This document shows positions 6,931 to 13,345 of a DNA stretch of 15,375 nt, one piece after another (the stretch's first letter is position 1; the number at the start of each line of letters is the position of its first letter). A model generated the notes under the pieces. The model made no database searches. It worked only from the letters and a program-made list of their open reading frames with translations, and was not told where the DNA came from. The position numbers and the translations under genes were made by a program. The DNA comes from Pelotomaculum sp. UBA5255 (GTDB taxonomy: Bacteria > Bacillota > Desulfotomaculia > Desulfotomaculales > Pelotomaculaceae), in contig DHTR01000060.1 of assembly GCA_002408725.1 (NCBI GenBank), positions 29,517-44,891 of the forward strand. The letters are read 5' to 3'.

Positions 6931-7701
6931 TTGAATTTGGCTTTTTTTTCGGCGCGTGCCGGCCTGCACAGGAAAAGGTTTATGCTTGCCCCGATTGCAG
7001 TAATTTTAGTTGCTCTTCTGGGATTCCGGGTCGCGGCTGCCCGGTTTGAGGAGCGTTATATTTCAACCCTGACCTGGGCGGTAGCCGGAAAGCTGATCGT
7101 GGTTGATCCGGGTCACGGGGGGGATGACCCCGGAGCGATTGGCGCAACAGGTGTTTGTGAAAAAGCTATTGTCCTTGAGATAGCGCAAAAGCTGGCTGAG
7201 ATTCTTCGCCAGGCGGGGGCCGAGGTGCTGCTGACCAGGGAAAGCGACCGCGATCTCAGCGATCCCAACAATCCGAACTCATACCAGGCCAAAGTACAGG
7301 ATTTAAGCAACCGCGTAGAGATGGCTAACCAAAGGGGGGCCGATCTCTTTCTCAGCATCCACGTCAACAGTTTCCCGGACCGGCGGGAGGGGGGCGCCCA
7401 GACCTTTTCGCAGCCGGGCTCGACGGAGGGTAAAAAGCTGGCGGTTGCTATTCAGCAGGAGTTAAACCGGTTTTTAGTCAACCCCGGCCGTGAGGCCAAG
7501 CAGGTTGATTATTTTACAAATCGAATGGCTAAAATGCCCGGCGTTATTGTTGAAATCGGTTTTATAAGCAATAAACAGGAAGAAAAGCTGATGACCGACC
7601 CCGATTATCAAAAAAAGATAGCTTATTCCATCTACGCCGGAATCGTCCGCTATTTTTCCCAGCCCAGGCCGGCTACGACGTTTCCCCGGGAGCGCAGTTA
7701 A
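6931..7701 (+). CDS. cwlD: N-acetylmuramoyl-L-alanine amidase CwlD (spore cortex maturation)
   Basis: A zinc amidase of the Amidase_3 family, 256 residues. Residues about 16-37 form a signal-anchor/membrane segment after a basic N-terminus; the catalytic domain begins at KLIVVDPGHGG. Zinc ligands are H62, E77 and H144 (in SIHVNS), and the catalytic glutamate is E208 in GVIVEIGFISN. In sporulating Firmicutes CwlD removes peptide side chains from cortex peptidoglycan so that muramic-delta-lactam can form, which is required for germination. The length and single-domain layout fit CwlD rather than larger autolysins. Start TTG 6931 follows GGAAGGG. A SigE-like promoter lies at 6879-6907. The stop overlaps the stop of the convergent arginine decarboxylase gene, so no terminator separates them. 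Confidence 0.85.
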   Translation: MNLAFFSARAGLHRKRFMLAPIAVILVALLGFRVAAARFEERYISTLTWAVAGKLIVVDPGHGGDDPGAIGATGVCEKAIVLEIAQKLAEILRQAGAEVLLTRESDRDLSDPNNPNSYQAKVQDLSNRVEMANQRGADLFLSIHVNSFPDRREGGAQTFSQPGSTEGKKLAVAIQQELNRFLVNPGREAKQVDYFTNRMAKMPGVIVEIGFISNKQEEKLMTDPDYQKKIAYSIYAGIVRYFSQPRPATTFPRERS

Positions 7702-8159
7702 TACCAGAGAACCACGCCCGCAAAAGCACAGCCTATTTTTACAACCCTGTGTTCTGCTGTGCGGACAAATAATTGAGTCAGCGGAAGCCCGCGTTTTTCG
7801 AAAGCTTCTTCCACCATCCTTCGGATTATTTTTTCGGCTTCTCCCTTAGATGTGTTTCCACAGTATTCCATAATCACCCCGTAAGTGTCTTCATCGCAAA
7901 TACCAACAGCGATGGCTGCTGAAATCAGCTCACCGGGCTTGTCAAGGCTGGTGGACCCGTAGGCGATAGGCACCAGCGAGCCGGGTGGAATGGTAACTTC
8001 GGGTACGAAGGCTGCCCCCGGGGGAAGTATGCTACTGACTTTCAGCAAGTTGCAGTTGCCCACCCCGGCGTCAAGCAGGGCGTGATCGAACGCATTTAGC
8101 GGGGTACCGCCTTCAGCTGTACCCGACACCAGGGCAAATTTAGTGGGAGTTGGAAGCAT
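7698..8159 (-). CDS. pdaD: Pyruvoyl-dependent arginine decarboxylase
   Basis: This enzyme converts arginine to agmatine and CO2, a first step of polyamine synthesis. It is 153 residues, typical for the family best studied in Methanocaldococcus jannaschii. The proenzyme self-cleaves between two serines; here NLLKVSSILPPG places these at S42-S43, S43 becoming the pyruvoyl group. The downstream stretch with PPGSLVPIAYG and VGICDEDTYGVIMEY carries the conserved acidic residues of the beta subunit. Start ATG 8159 follows AGGAGGGTGA. The family is widespread in archaea and scattered in bacteria. No agmatine ureohydrolase or spermidine synthase is adjacent. The promoter region contains repeated TTCCT/AGGAA boxes, described separately. 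Confidence 0.92.
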   Translation of the reverse strand: MLPTPTKFALVSGTAEGGTPLNAFDHALLDAGVGNCNLLKVSSILPPGAAFVPEVTIPPGSLVPIAYGSTSLDKPGELISAAIAVGICDEDTYGVIMEYCGNTSKGEAEKIIRRMVEEAFEKRGLPLTQLFVRTAEHRVVKIGCAFAGVVLWY

Positions 8160-8172
8160 TAAATCACCCTCC

Positions 8173-8222
8173 TAGGAAAATATGTTCCTAATAATATATA
8201 TAATACGCTCTGAAATGTTCCT
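8173..8222 (-). promoter_or_regulatory. Dyad and repeat boxes upstream of arginine decarboxylase
   Basis: TAGGAA (8173-8178) and TTCCTA (8185-8190) form a perfect dyad with a 6-base gap just upstream of the ribosome binding site. ATGTTCCT recurs as a direct repeat at 8182-8189 and 8215-8222, 33 bases apart (about three helical turns), flanking the AT-rich stretch (8190-8205) where a -10 element would lie. This suggests a repressor or activator binding region. No convincing -35 was found. Confidence 0.4.
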
Positions 8223-8256
8223 GTCCCGAGCATTTAATCTGAAAAAAAGGAAAGTA

Positions 8257-8332
8257 GGGATCTCTCCCAAAAGTACCCGTTTAGCCTATCTTGAAAGGTA
8301 GGGCAGTAATACTCCAGGGTAGTTTTTCCTGG
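8257..8332 (+). ncRNA. Structured leader upstream of the methyltransferase, riboswitch-like alternatives
   Basis: Three successive hairpins can form: GGGA/TCCC (8257-8268), CCTATC (8285-8290) with GGTAGG (8297-8302) around a TTGAAA loop, and CCAGG (8314-8318) with CCTGG (8328-8332). An alternative pairing, TACCC (8274-8278) with GGGTA (8317-8321), encloses the second hairpin and is directly followed by GTTTTT, like an intrinsic terminator. It shares bases with the third hairpin, so the two exclude each other. It matches no riboswitch class I recognise. The stems are short, so this is a candidate only. Confidence 0.3.
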
Positions 8333-8369
8333 TAATAACTTGCAGGACAAAGAAAGGAGAGCACAAAAA

Positions 8370-9308
8370 ATGCCTGATCAATCTTTATCCATTGTGCCGC
8401 AGGAACTGCTGATCCTGGGAGCGGCCGTAAAGACCGGTATGATCGACGCACTTTACCGGAGACCTATGAGCGTCGAGGAACTGACAGCGGAGATAGATGC
8501 AGACGGCAGGGCCGTGCGGGTTGTTGTGGATGCGCTGGAGGCGCTGGCTTATGTGGAGCGGGAGGGCGCTAAAGTAAGGCTTACAGAAGAGGCCGCGAAC
8601 AAGTTTTACAACCGGGAAGCAAATAACTACATGGGTTTTTCTTTCATGCACCGGTACAATATCATAAACTCCTGGATTCACCTGCCGGAAGTCATCCGCT
8701 CAGGACAGCCCCACCCCCGGGAAGAAGATCCTGAAAGCCTCAAATTTTTCATGGCCTCGATGGGCCACAATTCCCGGGAGAGCGCCCCGGTTGTCGCGGA
8801 TTTTATCCTGGAGGGGAACGGTGAGGGACTTGAAATTCTGGATGTCGGGGGAGGACCGCTGACTTACGCCAGGGCTTTCGCCTCGCTGGGAGCCCGGGTC
8901 ACGATCCTTGATTTGCCTGAAGTGGTGGACTACATGTCGACTTTTTTAACCGGGACAGAAGGAATTGTAATGGTTCCGGGAGATTTTAACCTGGCCCTGC
9001 CGCCAGGCCCTTTCGACCTAGTTTATCTCGGGAATGTTTGCCATATCTTTGGTGAGCATGAAAACAGGGAACTGTTCAAAAAAGCGGCAGCCGTCCTGTC
9101 CCCGGACGGCAGAATCGCCGTCGTGGACTTTATTCGAGGAACCAGCTCCATGGCTGCTGTTTTTGGCGTGAACATGCTGGTTAATACGGAAAACGGCGGC
9201 ACCTGGACGCTGGAGCAGTACTCCACCTGGCTGGGGGACGCCGGCTTCTGTAACGTGACATTTCAGGAGGTTGGGGGAAGGCAGCTCCTGCTGGCGCAAA
9301 AGAAATAG
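8370..9308 (+). CDS. SAM-dependent methyltransferase, O-methyltransferase-like with dimerisation domain
   Basis: A 312-residue class I methyltransferase. Residues about 8-85 form a winged-helix dimerisation domain typical of the acetylserotonin/O-demethylpuromycin O-methyltransferase group (PF00891). The Rossmann core has motif I EILDVGGGP (about 155-163), the acidic residue after strand beta2 in ILDLPEVV (D181), a PGDF segment, and post-I motifs DLVYLGNVCHIF. The substrate is unknown: small aromatic or polyketide-like molecules, quinones or tetrapyrroles are possible for this group. ATG 8370 is preferred because AAAGGAGA lies at 8353-8360; a TTG at 8340 would add ten residues. It is preceded by a long leader with possible RNA structure and followed, 78 bases on, by a small membrane protein gene with which it probably shares a terminator at 9628. 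Confidence 0.83.
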   Translation: MPDQSLSIVPQELLILGAAVKTGMIDALYRRPMSVEELTAEIDADGRAVRVVVDALEALAYVEREGAKVRLTEEAANKFYNREANNYMGFSFMHRYNIINSWIHLPEVIRSGQPHPREEDPESLKFFMASMGHNSRESAPVVADFILEGNGEGLEILDVGGGPLTYARAFASLGARVTILDLPEVVDYMSTFLTGTEGIVMVPGDFNLALPPGPFDLVYLGNVCHIFGEHENRELFKKAAAVLSPDGRIAVVDFIRGTSSMAAVFGVNMLVNTENGGTWTLEQYSTWLGDAGFCNVTFQEVGGRQLLLAQKK

Positions 9309-9386
9309 GATCTAAAGTAGGGAGTATGATATTCATGTCCCCCGGAAAAAATATAAGCAGTGATTTACCAATAAGGGGGTATACCG

Positions 9387-9584
9387 ATGTTTTCGTTTCG
9401 CTCAATTGCCGGCTTCGGGGCGGCCGCGCTGGCATTTTTAGCTCTTTCCAAAATTAGCAGGTGCGTCAGGTCAGATACCTGTGAGCAGACAGGCGAGTAT
9501 GTCAAAGACGCTGCGCGAAGAGTGGAAGGAATCATTCGCAGGCACGGGGCGCCTGAAGTCGACATTATGAACGATGTGATCTAG
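9387..9584 (+). CDS. Small hypothetical single-pass membrane protein
   Basis: A 65-residue product with a good ribosome binding site (AAGGGGG, 9372-9378) and ATG at 9387. Residues about 6-21 form one short hydrophobic helix. It is followed by a cysteine pair (RCVRSDTCEQ, C26 and C32) and a charged amphipathic helix (about 36-55). I do not recognise a family. It sits between the methyltransferase and a strong terminator, so the two are likely co-transcribed; the spacing is 78 bases. It is probably real because of its RBS and membrane/charged composition, but its function is unknown. Confidence 0.6.
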   Translation: MFSFRSIAGFGAAALAFLALSKISRCVRSDTCEQTGEYVKDAARRVEGIIRRHGAPEVDIMNDVI

Positions 9585-9627
9585 AAAACCTATGGTTCTA
9601 TACAGTATTTTTCCGATTACCGAACCA

Positions 9628-9672
9628 AAAAATGCCTGCGGCCTGACCTGAATCAAGCCGGCAGGCATTTTT
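9628..9672. terminator. Strong bidirectional intrinsic terminator
   Basis: AAAAATGCCTGC (9628-9639) pairs perfectly with GCAGGCATTTTT (9661-9672). GGC/GCC bases inside extend the stem. It ends in T-runs on both strands. It terminates the methyltransferase-small membrane protein unit. Confidence 0.88.
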
Positions 9673-9787
9673 GCAGGAATTTCTTAAAACCCCACGCACC
9701 TTTTAGGGTTCTTCTGCATAATCTTCCTCTAACGGGCCTCCTGTACATTAAGCTGAAAATTTATCGTTTGCTGCGGTAAAATTGTCG

Positions 9788-9793
9788 TATAAT
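9788..9793 (+). promoter_or_regulatory. -10 element of the DUF456 gene promoter
   Basis: A perfect TATAAT at 9788-9793, 35 bases before the start codon. The -35 region (around 9765-9772, CGTTTGCT) is a poor match, so the promoter may need an activator. It lies downstream of the 9628-9672 terminator. Confidence 0.45.
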
Positions 9794-9827
9794 AGTAATA
9801 TAATCCATTTAAAGGGGGAGGTCGCCC

Positions 9828-10307
9828 ATGTCCATTGCCGGGATGATCATAGCGGTTGTCTTTTTTACAGTCGGCGTGATGGGTACAGTGCTGCCGGCCT
9901 TGCCGGGAGCACCACTGATTTGGCTGGGAATGCTCATATACGGGTTTTTTGTAAAGTTTCAAAACCTCCCCTGGACTTTCTATGCCGCCCAGGGTCTTGC
10001 GGTGGTGCTGATTTTCCTGGTCGACTACCTGGCGGGAATCTGGGGGGCCAGACGTTACGGGGGTTCCAGGGGAGCCATTCTGGGCAGCATCCTGGGCGGC
10101 CTGTTGGGAGTGCTCCTGCTGGGTCCCTTCGGGCTGATTTTCGGACCCTTCATCGGCGCGGTGGCGGGAGAGTTGTATCAAAGGAGTTCACTTGAAAAGG
10201 CCTTTCAGGTAGGGTTTGGCACAGTTATCGGATTTCTGGGCGGGACGGTGCTGAAGCTGGTGGTGGAACTGATCATGATCGTCTGGTTCTTTATTACTAT
10301 ATTTTAA
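9828..10307 (+). CDS. DUF456 family integral membrane protein
   Basis: A 159-residue hydrophobic protein with four or five predicted helices (about 3-22, 26-40, 50-66, 80-110, 128-158). Glycine-rich helix pairs such as GSILGGLLGVLLLGPFG and GPFIGAVAGE suggest tight helix packing. The signature VGVMGTVLPALPGAPLIWLGM at the N-terminus is typical of DUF456 (PF04306), a bacterial family without a settled function. ATG 9828 follows a GGGGGAGG ribosome binding site. It is a single gene: a terminator lies upstream and a shared bidirectional terminator lies downstream. No partner gene is adjacent, so context adds no functional hint. Confidence 0.85.
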   Translation: MSIAGMIIAVVFFTVGVMGTVLPALPGAPLIWLGMLIYGFFVKFQNLPWTFYAAQGLAVVLIFLVDYLAGIWGARRYGGSRGAILGSILGGLLGVLLLGPFGLIFGPFIGAVAGELYQRSSLEKAFQVGFGTVIGFLGGTVLKLVVELIMIVWFFITIF

Positions 10308-10326
10308 CGGTCTTTTACAAATAGAG

Positions 10327-10360
10327 ACCCCCGCTGCAGTCGGCAAGCGGGGGTTCTTTG
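10327..10360. terminator. Bidirectional terminator between DUF456 and aminotransferase genes
   Basis: ACCCCCGCT (10327-10335) pairs perfectly with AGCGGGGGT (10346-10354) around a 10-base loop, then TCTTTGGTTT. On the minus strand the hairpin is followed by CTCTAT, which is less T-rich. It serves DUF456 well and may serve the convergent aminotransferase gene. Confidence 0.8.
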
Positions 10361-10365
10361 GTTTG

Positions 10366-11556
10366 TTACGGTGTAAGTTCCAGCTCAGAGGCCAGGGATT
10401 TAAAGGCCGGGATAGAGTTTAAGATAATCTGCCTGTCAATACAATAAGCCATCCGGAAGTAGCCCGGCGCCCCGAAGCCGCTGCCCGGAACCAGGAGGAT
10501 TCTGTATTTTTGAGCTCTTCTGATAAACTCCACGTCGTCCGGAATCGGGGATTTGGGAAACAGGTAAAACGCTCCCTGGGGCTTAATCATTTCAAAGCCC
10601 AAATCTGTTAAGGTTTTGTACAGGATATCTCTCTTTTCCTGGTACTCCCGGATATCCACGCTTTCTCTCTGCAGGCTGGTAACGAGCCGCTGCATCAAGG
10701 CCGGGGCGTTGACGAATCCGAGGGTGCGGTTGCAAAAAATGAGGCCTTCTTCAAGCAGGGCGCCTTCTTCGATCCGGGGTGAAAAGGCGATATAGCCGAT
10801 ACGTTCCCCCGGCAGGGCCAGGTCTTTACTGTGTGAAGTCACAACGATGCTGTTTTTAATTTGTTTGAAGACGCTGGGGAGTGAAATGCCGTCGTAAACG
10901 ATTTTAGCGTACGGCTCATCTGATATTACGTAAATTGGTTGACCGGTGAGCTTTTCTTTAGATTCGAGCAGTGCTCCCAGTGCCGCAAGAGAATCTGCGC
11001 TGTAGACCACGCCGGTGGGATTATTGGGTGAATTGATCAGCACGGCCCTGGTCCGCGGGGTGATGGCTGCGCTGATGGATTTCAGATCAAGCTGGAAATC
11101 CTCCGTTGAGGAGGCTATTTTAAATACGCCCCCGTGGTTGTCGATATAAAACTTATATTCAACAAAAAATGGAGAAATCAAGACGATCTCATCGCCCGGA
11201 TCCAGCAGTGTCTTCAGCACTACGTTCAATGCGCCCCCTGCGCCGCAGGTCATAATAATATTGTTTTCAGAAAAGGAAAGGTCTGTCCTGTCTGCCAGCG
11301 CTACGGCAACAGCCCGGCGAGTCTCGGAATAACCGGCGTTGCTCATATAGCGGTGCATTCCCCGAACCGGCTCGAGGGCCAGTTTTTTCAATCCTGTCTT
11401 GAAAGCCGCCGGGGGCTCTACGTCCGGGTTTCCAAGCGTGAAGTCATAAACATTCTCCGTACCGTGAATTTTTCTCAGTTTTTCCCCCTCCTCAAACATC
11501 TTGCGAATAAAGGAGGCGCTTGAAAGAGAAGTTCTAATCTTTTTTGAGATAGTCAA
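10366..11556 (-). CDS. PLP-dependent class I/II aminotransferase (aspartate aminotransferase-like)
   Basis: A fold-type I aminotransferase of 396 residues, the family's usual size. Visible signatures are DFTLGNPDVEPP near the N-terminus, MSNAGY (substrate loop), NSPNNPTG (about 175-182, PLP/substrate site), the PLP-nitrogen aspartate in SDEPYA (D213), and the Schiff-base lysine in SHSKDLALPGERIGY (K244). The C-terminal FRMAY holds the carboxylate-binding arginine. The substrate amino acid cannot be told from sequence; aspartate, alanine or aromatic specificity are all possible. TTG 11556 is preferred because AGGAG lies 8 bases upstream and homologues begin with a short segment before SKKIRTSL; GTG 11565 would overlap that site. 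A near-consensus promoter and an overlapping dyad lie upstream. Confidence 0.88.
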   Translation of the reverse strand: MTISKKIRTSLSSASFIRKMFEEGEKLRKIHGTENVYDFTLGNPDVEPPAAFKTGLKKLALEPVRGMHRYMSNAGYSETRRAVAVALADRTDLSFSENNIIMTCGAGGALNVVLKTLLDPGDEIVLISPFFVEYKFYIDNHGGVFKIASSTEDFQLDLKSISAAITPRTRAVLINSPNNPTGVVYSADSLAALGALLESKEKLTGQPIYVISDEPYAKIVYDGISLPSVFKQIKNSIVVTSHSKDLALPGERIGYIAFSPRIEEGALLEEGLIFCNRTLGFVNAPALMQRLVTSLQRESVDIREYQEKRDILYKTLTDLGFEMIKPQGAFYLFPKSPIPDDVEFIRRAQKYRILLVPGSGFGAPGYFRMAYCIDRQIILNSIPAFKSLASELELTP

Positions 11557-11582
11557 TAGGGTCACTCCTGTCCCGTAAAAAG

Positions 11583-11609
11583 TAGTGTTGATGCTATTTT
11601 ACAACACTA
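11583..11609. promoter_or_regulatory. Perfect dyad overlapping the aminotransferase promoter
   Basis: TAGTGTTG (11583-11590) and CAACACTA (11602-11609) form a perfect dyad with an 11-base gap. The -10 hexamer of the aminotransferase promoter sits inside the gap, and the arms cover the transcription start and part of the spacer. This placement is that of a repressor operator. An RNA hairpin role is less likely, since the start would fall inside the distal arm. Confidence 0.5.
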
Positions 11610-11624
11610 ATAAGAAAATTTCAA
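11596..11624 (-). promoter_or_regulatory. SigA promoter of the aminotransferase gene
   Basis: On the minus strand TTGAAA (11624-11619), a 17-base spacer, then TAAAAT (11601-11596). Predicted start near 11589, about 33 bases before the start codon. Both hexamers match 5/6, close to consensus. Confidence 0.7.
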
Positions 11625-11684
11625 AGCTTTCGCTTAATCCCAGGCACCTGGCAAAGAGCGACAAAACCTTTCATATAAACACTC

Positions 11685-11713
11685 TGGATAACGGCGCAGA
11701 GTTGTTCTATAAT
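11685..11713 (+). promoter_or_regulatory. SigA promoter of the AbrB-like gene
   Basis: TGGATA (11685-11690), a 17-base spacer and a perfect TATAAT (11708-11713). The start codon follows 42 bases downstream. The -35 match is 4/6. Confidence 0.6.
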
Positions 11714-11755
11714 AGTTTTAGCCGGCGGTTAACTTGAAAAAAGAGAGGTACACAA

Positions 11756-11944
11756 ATGACAGTGCTATCATGTTTAACCCCCGACGGGCAGGTTACAATA
11801 CCTCGTTCTGTCTTAAAGTCCCTGGGAATTGGAGGAGGCAGTAACATTTTAATGATTATTGATAAGGGTAAAATTGTCTTGAAAAAGGTGGAAGATAAAA
11901 AGGCCATCAATAACAACCTTAACTGCAGCACAGTTGTTGTTTAA
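11756..11944 (+). CDS. Small AbrB/SpoVT-type swapped-hairpin DNA-binding protein
   Basis: A 62-residue protein with an AbrB/MazE/SpoVT looped-hinge fold. Residues 5-45 show the pattern LTPDGQVTIPRSVLKSLGI then a glycine-rich turn, the ILMIIDKGKIVLKK strand pair, and a short charged tail. Such proteins bind DNA as dimers, as transition-state regulators or antitoxins. No toxin ORF is adjacent, which argues for a regulator. The C-terminal tail (NNNLNCSTVVV) is not conserved-looking. ATG 11756 follows AGAGAGGT. It has its own promoter (11685-11713) and terminator (11986-12013) and is divergent from the aminotransferase gene; whether it controls that gene's dyad is speculation. Confidence 0.78.
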   Translation: MTVLSCLTPDGQVTIPRSVLKSLGIGGGSNILMIIDKGKIVLKKVEDKKAINNNLNCSTVVV

Positions 11945-11985
11945 CCTACTGAACCTTGTTCTCAAATGTAAGAGGATATTTTAAC

Positions 11986-12013
11986 AAAAACGGTTCGTTT
12001 TCGGGCCGTTTTT
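11986..12013 (+). terminator. Intrinsic terminator of the AbrB-like gene
   Basis: AAAAACGG (11986-11993) pairs with CCGTTTTT (12006-12013) around a 12-base loop, with the T-run at the 3' end of the stem. Confidence 0.75.
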
Positions 12014-12038
12014 ATTGTTCCAAAAAGGGCCCCGGCAG

Positions 12039-12046
12039 CATACATT
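12039..12046 (+). promoter_or_regulatory. SigE-like -10 element upstream of the LysM protein gene
   Basis: CATACATT at 12039-12046 is a full match to the SigE -10 consensus (CATACAnT), 30 bases before the start codon and downstream of the preceding terminator. The expected -35 position (about 12018-12024) does not match ATATT. It could be a weak or atypical sporulation promoter. Confidence 0.3.
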
Positions 12047-12075
12047 TTCAATAAAAATCGAAAGAGGTGTTCCCA

Positions 12076-13236
12076 TTGCCTCTTGCAGTGGCAGAGTTGG
12101 TTTTTTCCTTTTTCAGGTTGAACAACCGCGTCCAGGTTGACTGGGGCAGGGTGGCCGGTGAAAAGGAGGAGCTGATAGCGGCCGCCGGTTCTAAAATCTA
12201 CCTTTTTACGGCCTCTATTACGGGGTACGAGCTCAGCTTGGAAGTTGATGTGGGCGCCCGGGTGTTGAGCCTTGCCGTGGGTCTGCCGGTTTCAACCGGG
12301 GCTGCGGACAATATTGTCCTGGGGCTGGAGGACAGGGTGGTGGTGTACGGGAGCCGCCAGGGGACGCTCGTCCGTCTTGCGGAAACACAGCCTGAGCCGG
12401 GCGCCCGGTTTGCGGACCTTGCCCTGGCGGATCTGGACGGTGACGGCAGGGAGGAGGTCATCGCCGCTCCGGAAGGCATGGCGGCCCTTTACTTTTACCG
12501 GCTCTTCGGGCAGACAGCGGAAGAGCTGCGGCTTGAGATCCTGGCAATCAGGGTTTTGCCGGGTCAGGCCCAGAAAGTTACAACTTTCAGGAGAGCGGGG
12601 TACCCCGCGCCGGTTGTTGCAGTTGCTTATCAAAATAACAGTACCTCCGGTCTGCTGATCCTGATCTTTACCGAGTTGGGATTTGCTGAAGGGCCTGCCC
12701 TGGAGAACCTTCCTGCGCCGTTAACGGCTTTAACAGCCGGTGATTTAAGGGAAAGGGCGGGCGAAGAGCTGGCCTGGGGCGGCAACGACGGGATTCTGCG
12801 GGTGCTGGAGGTGAACGGGGAGCTAGAGGTGGCGCTTACCTCCGATAATCTGGGAAGCGGGATATCCGCCCTGACTGCGGGCAAGCTGGCTAAGGAAAGC
12901 ATGGATACACTGGTTGCAGGTACCCCGGAAGGATTCCTGTTTGGCTTCAGGGCGCCTGTGGAGAGCAGCACGCCGGACTGGGCGGCGCGGACCGGTAACC
13001 CTGTCAACGACCTTGCCGTGAGTGACGAAGGGCTTCTGGGATTGGGAACTGCGGATGGTGGTGTGCAGGTTTGGCTGCTTTCTACCCGGAATGTGATGAA
13101 GCATACCGTCCGGCCCGGTGAAACACTCTTCACTATTGCAGGTCTGTACGGTACAACCGTGCAGGCAATCGTGGCAGCAAACATGCTTGCTGATCCCAGC
13201 TTGATTTTTCCCGGGCAGAAACTAAGGATTCCCTGA
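12076..13236 (+). CDS. Beta-propeller-like (FG-GAP) protein with C-terminal LysM domain
   Basis: A 386-residue protein. Residues about 20-335 form repeated beta-rich units of the kind seen in FG-GAP/VCBS or WD-like propellers: several blades carry an xxLAxGxL-D pattern, and the clearest loop is ALADLDGDGREEVIAA (about 117-131) with a DxDGDGxEE calcium-like site. The last 45 residues are a LysM peptidoglycan-binding domain (HTVRPGETLFTIA to PGQKLRIP). No signal peptide is evident; the N-terminus is only mildly hydrophobic (about 1-13). That fits sporulation-associated LysM proteins, which often lack signals because they assemble on the forespore surface from the mother cell. TTG 12076 is chosen for its spacing to GAGGTG (12064-12069); GTG 12067 overlaps that site. 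I do not recognise the family beyond its domains. Confidence 0.65.
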   Translation: MPLAVAELVFSFFRLNNRVQVDWGRVAGEKEELIAAAGSKIYLFTASITGYELSLEVDVGARVLSLAVGLPVSTGAADNIVLGLEDRVVVYGSRQGTLVRLAETQPEPGARFADLALADLDGDGREEVIAAPEGMAALYFYRLFGQTAEELRLEILAIRVLPGQAQKVTTFRRAGYPAPVVAVAYQNNSTSGLLILIFTELGFAEGPALENLPAPLTALTAGDLRERAGEELAWGGNDGILRVLEVNGELEVALTSDNLGSGISALTAGKLAKESMDTLVAGTPEGFLFGFRAPVESSTPDWAARTGNPVNDLAVSDEGLLGLGTADGGVQVWLLSTRNVMKHTVRPGETLFTIAGLYGTTVQAIVAANMLADPSLIFPGQKLRIP

Positions 13237-13273
13237 AAGCATTTTTCCATCAGCCTATAAACTACCTGCGGTA

Positions 13274-13302
13274 TTGACACCCCGGAGGCTGGACGGTATA
13301 CT
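13274..13302 (+). promoter_or_regulatory. Consensus SigA promoter of hisG
   Basis: TTGACA (13274-13279), exactly 17 bases, TATACT (13297-13302). The best promoter in the window: perfect -35 and a 5/6 -10. Predicted start near 13309, a leader of about 37 bases. Confidence 0.85.
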
Positions 13303-13345
13303 TTTACAGTAAAGTAACCCGTCAATTCCGAAGGAGGAGTATTTG

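Noticed and set aside
9729..10181. Minus-strand frame of 150 codons opposite the DUF456 gene
   Set aside because: Gln/His-rich shadow of a glycine-rich membrane protein gene with a recognisable family and good ribosome binding site.
12630..13325. Minus-strand frame of 231 codons opposite the propeller/LysM gene
   Set aside because: Serine/proline/arginine-rich shadow typical of the antisense of a GC-rich gene; the plus strand has a LysM domain and a ribosome binding site.
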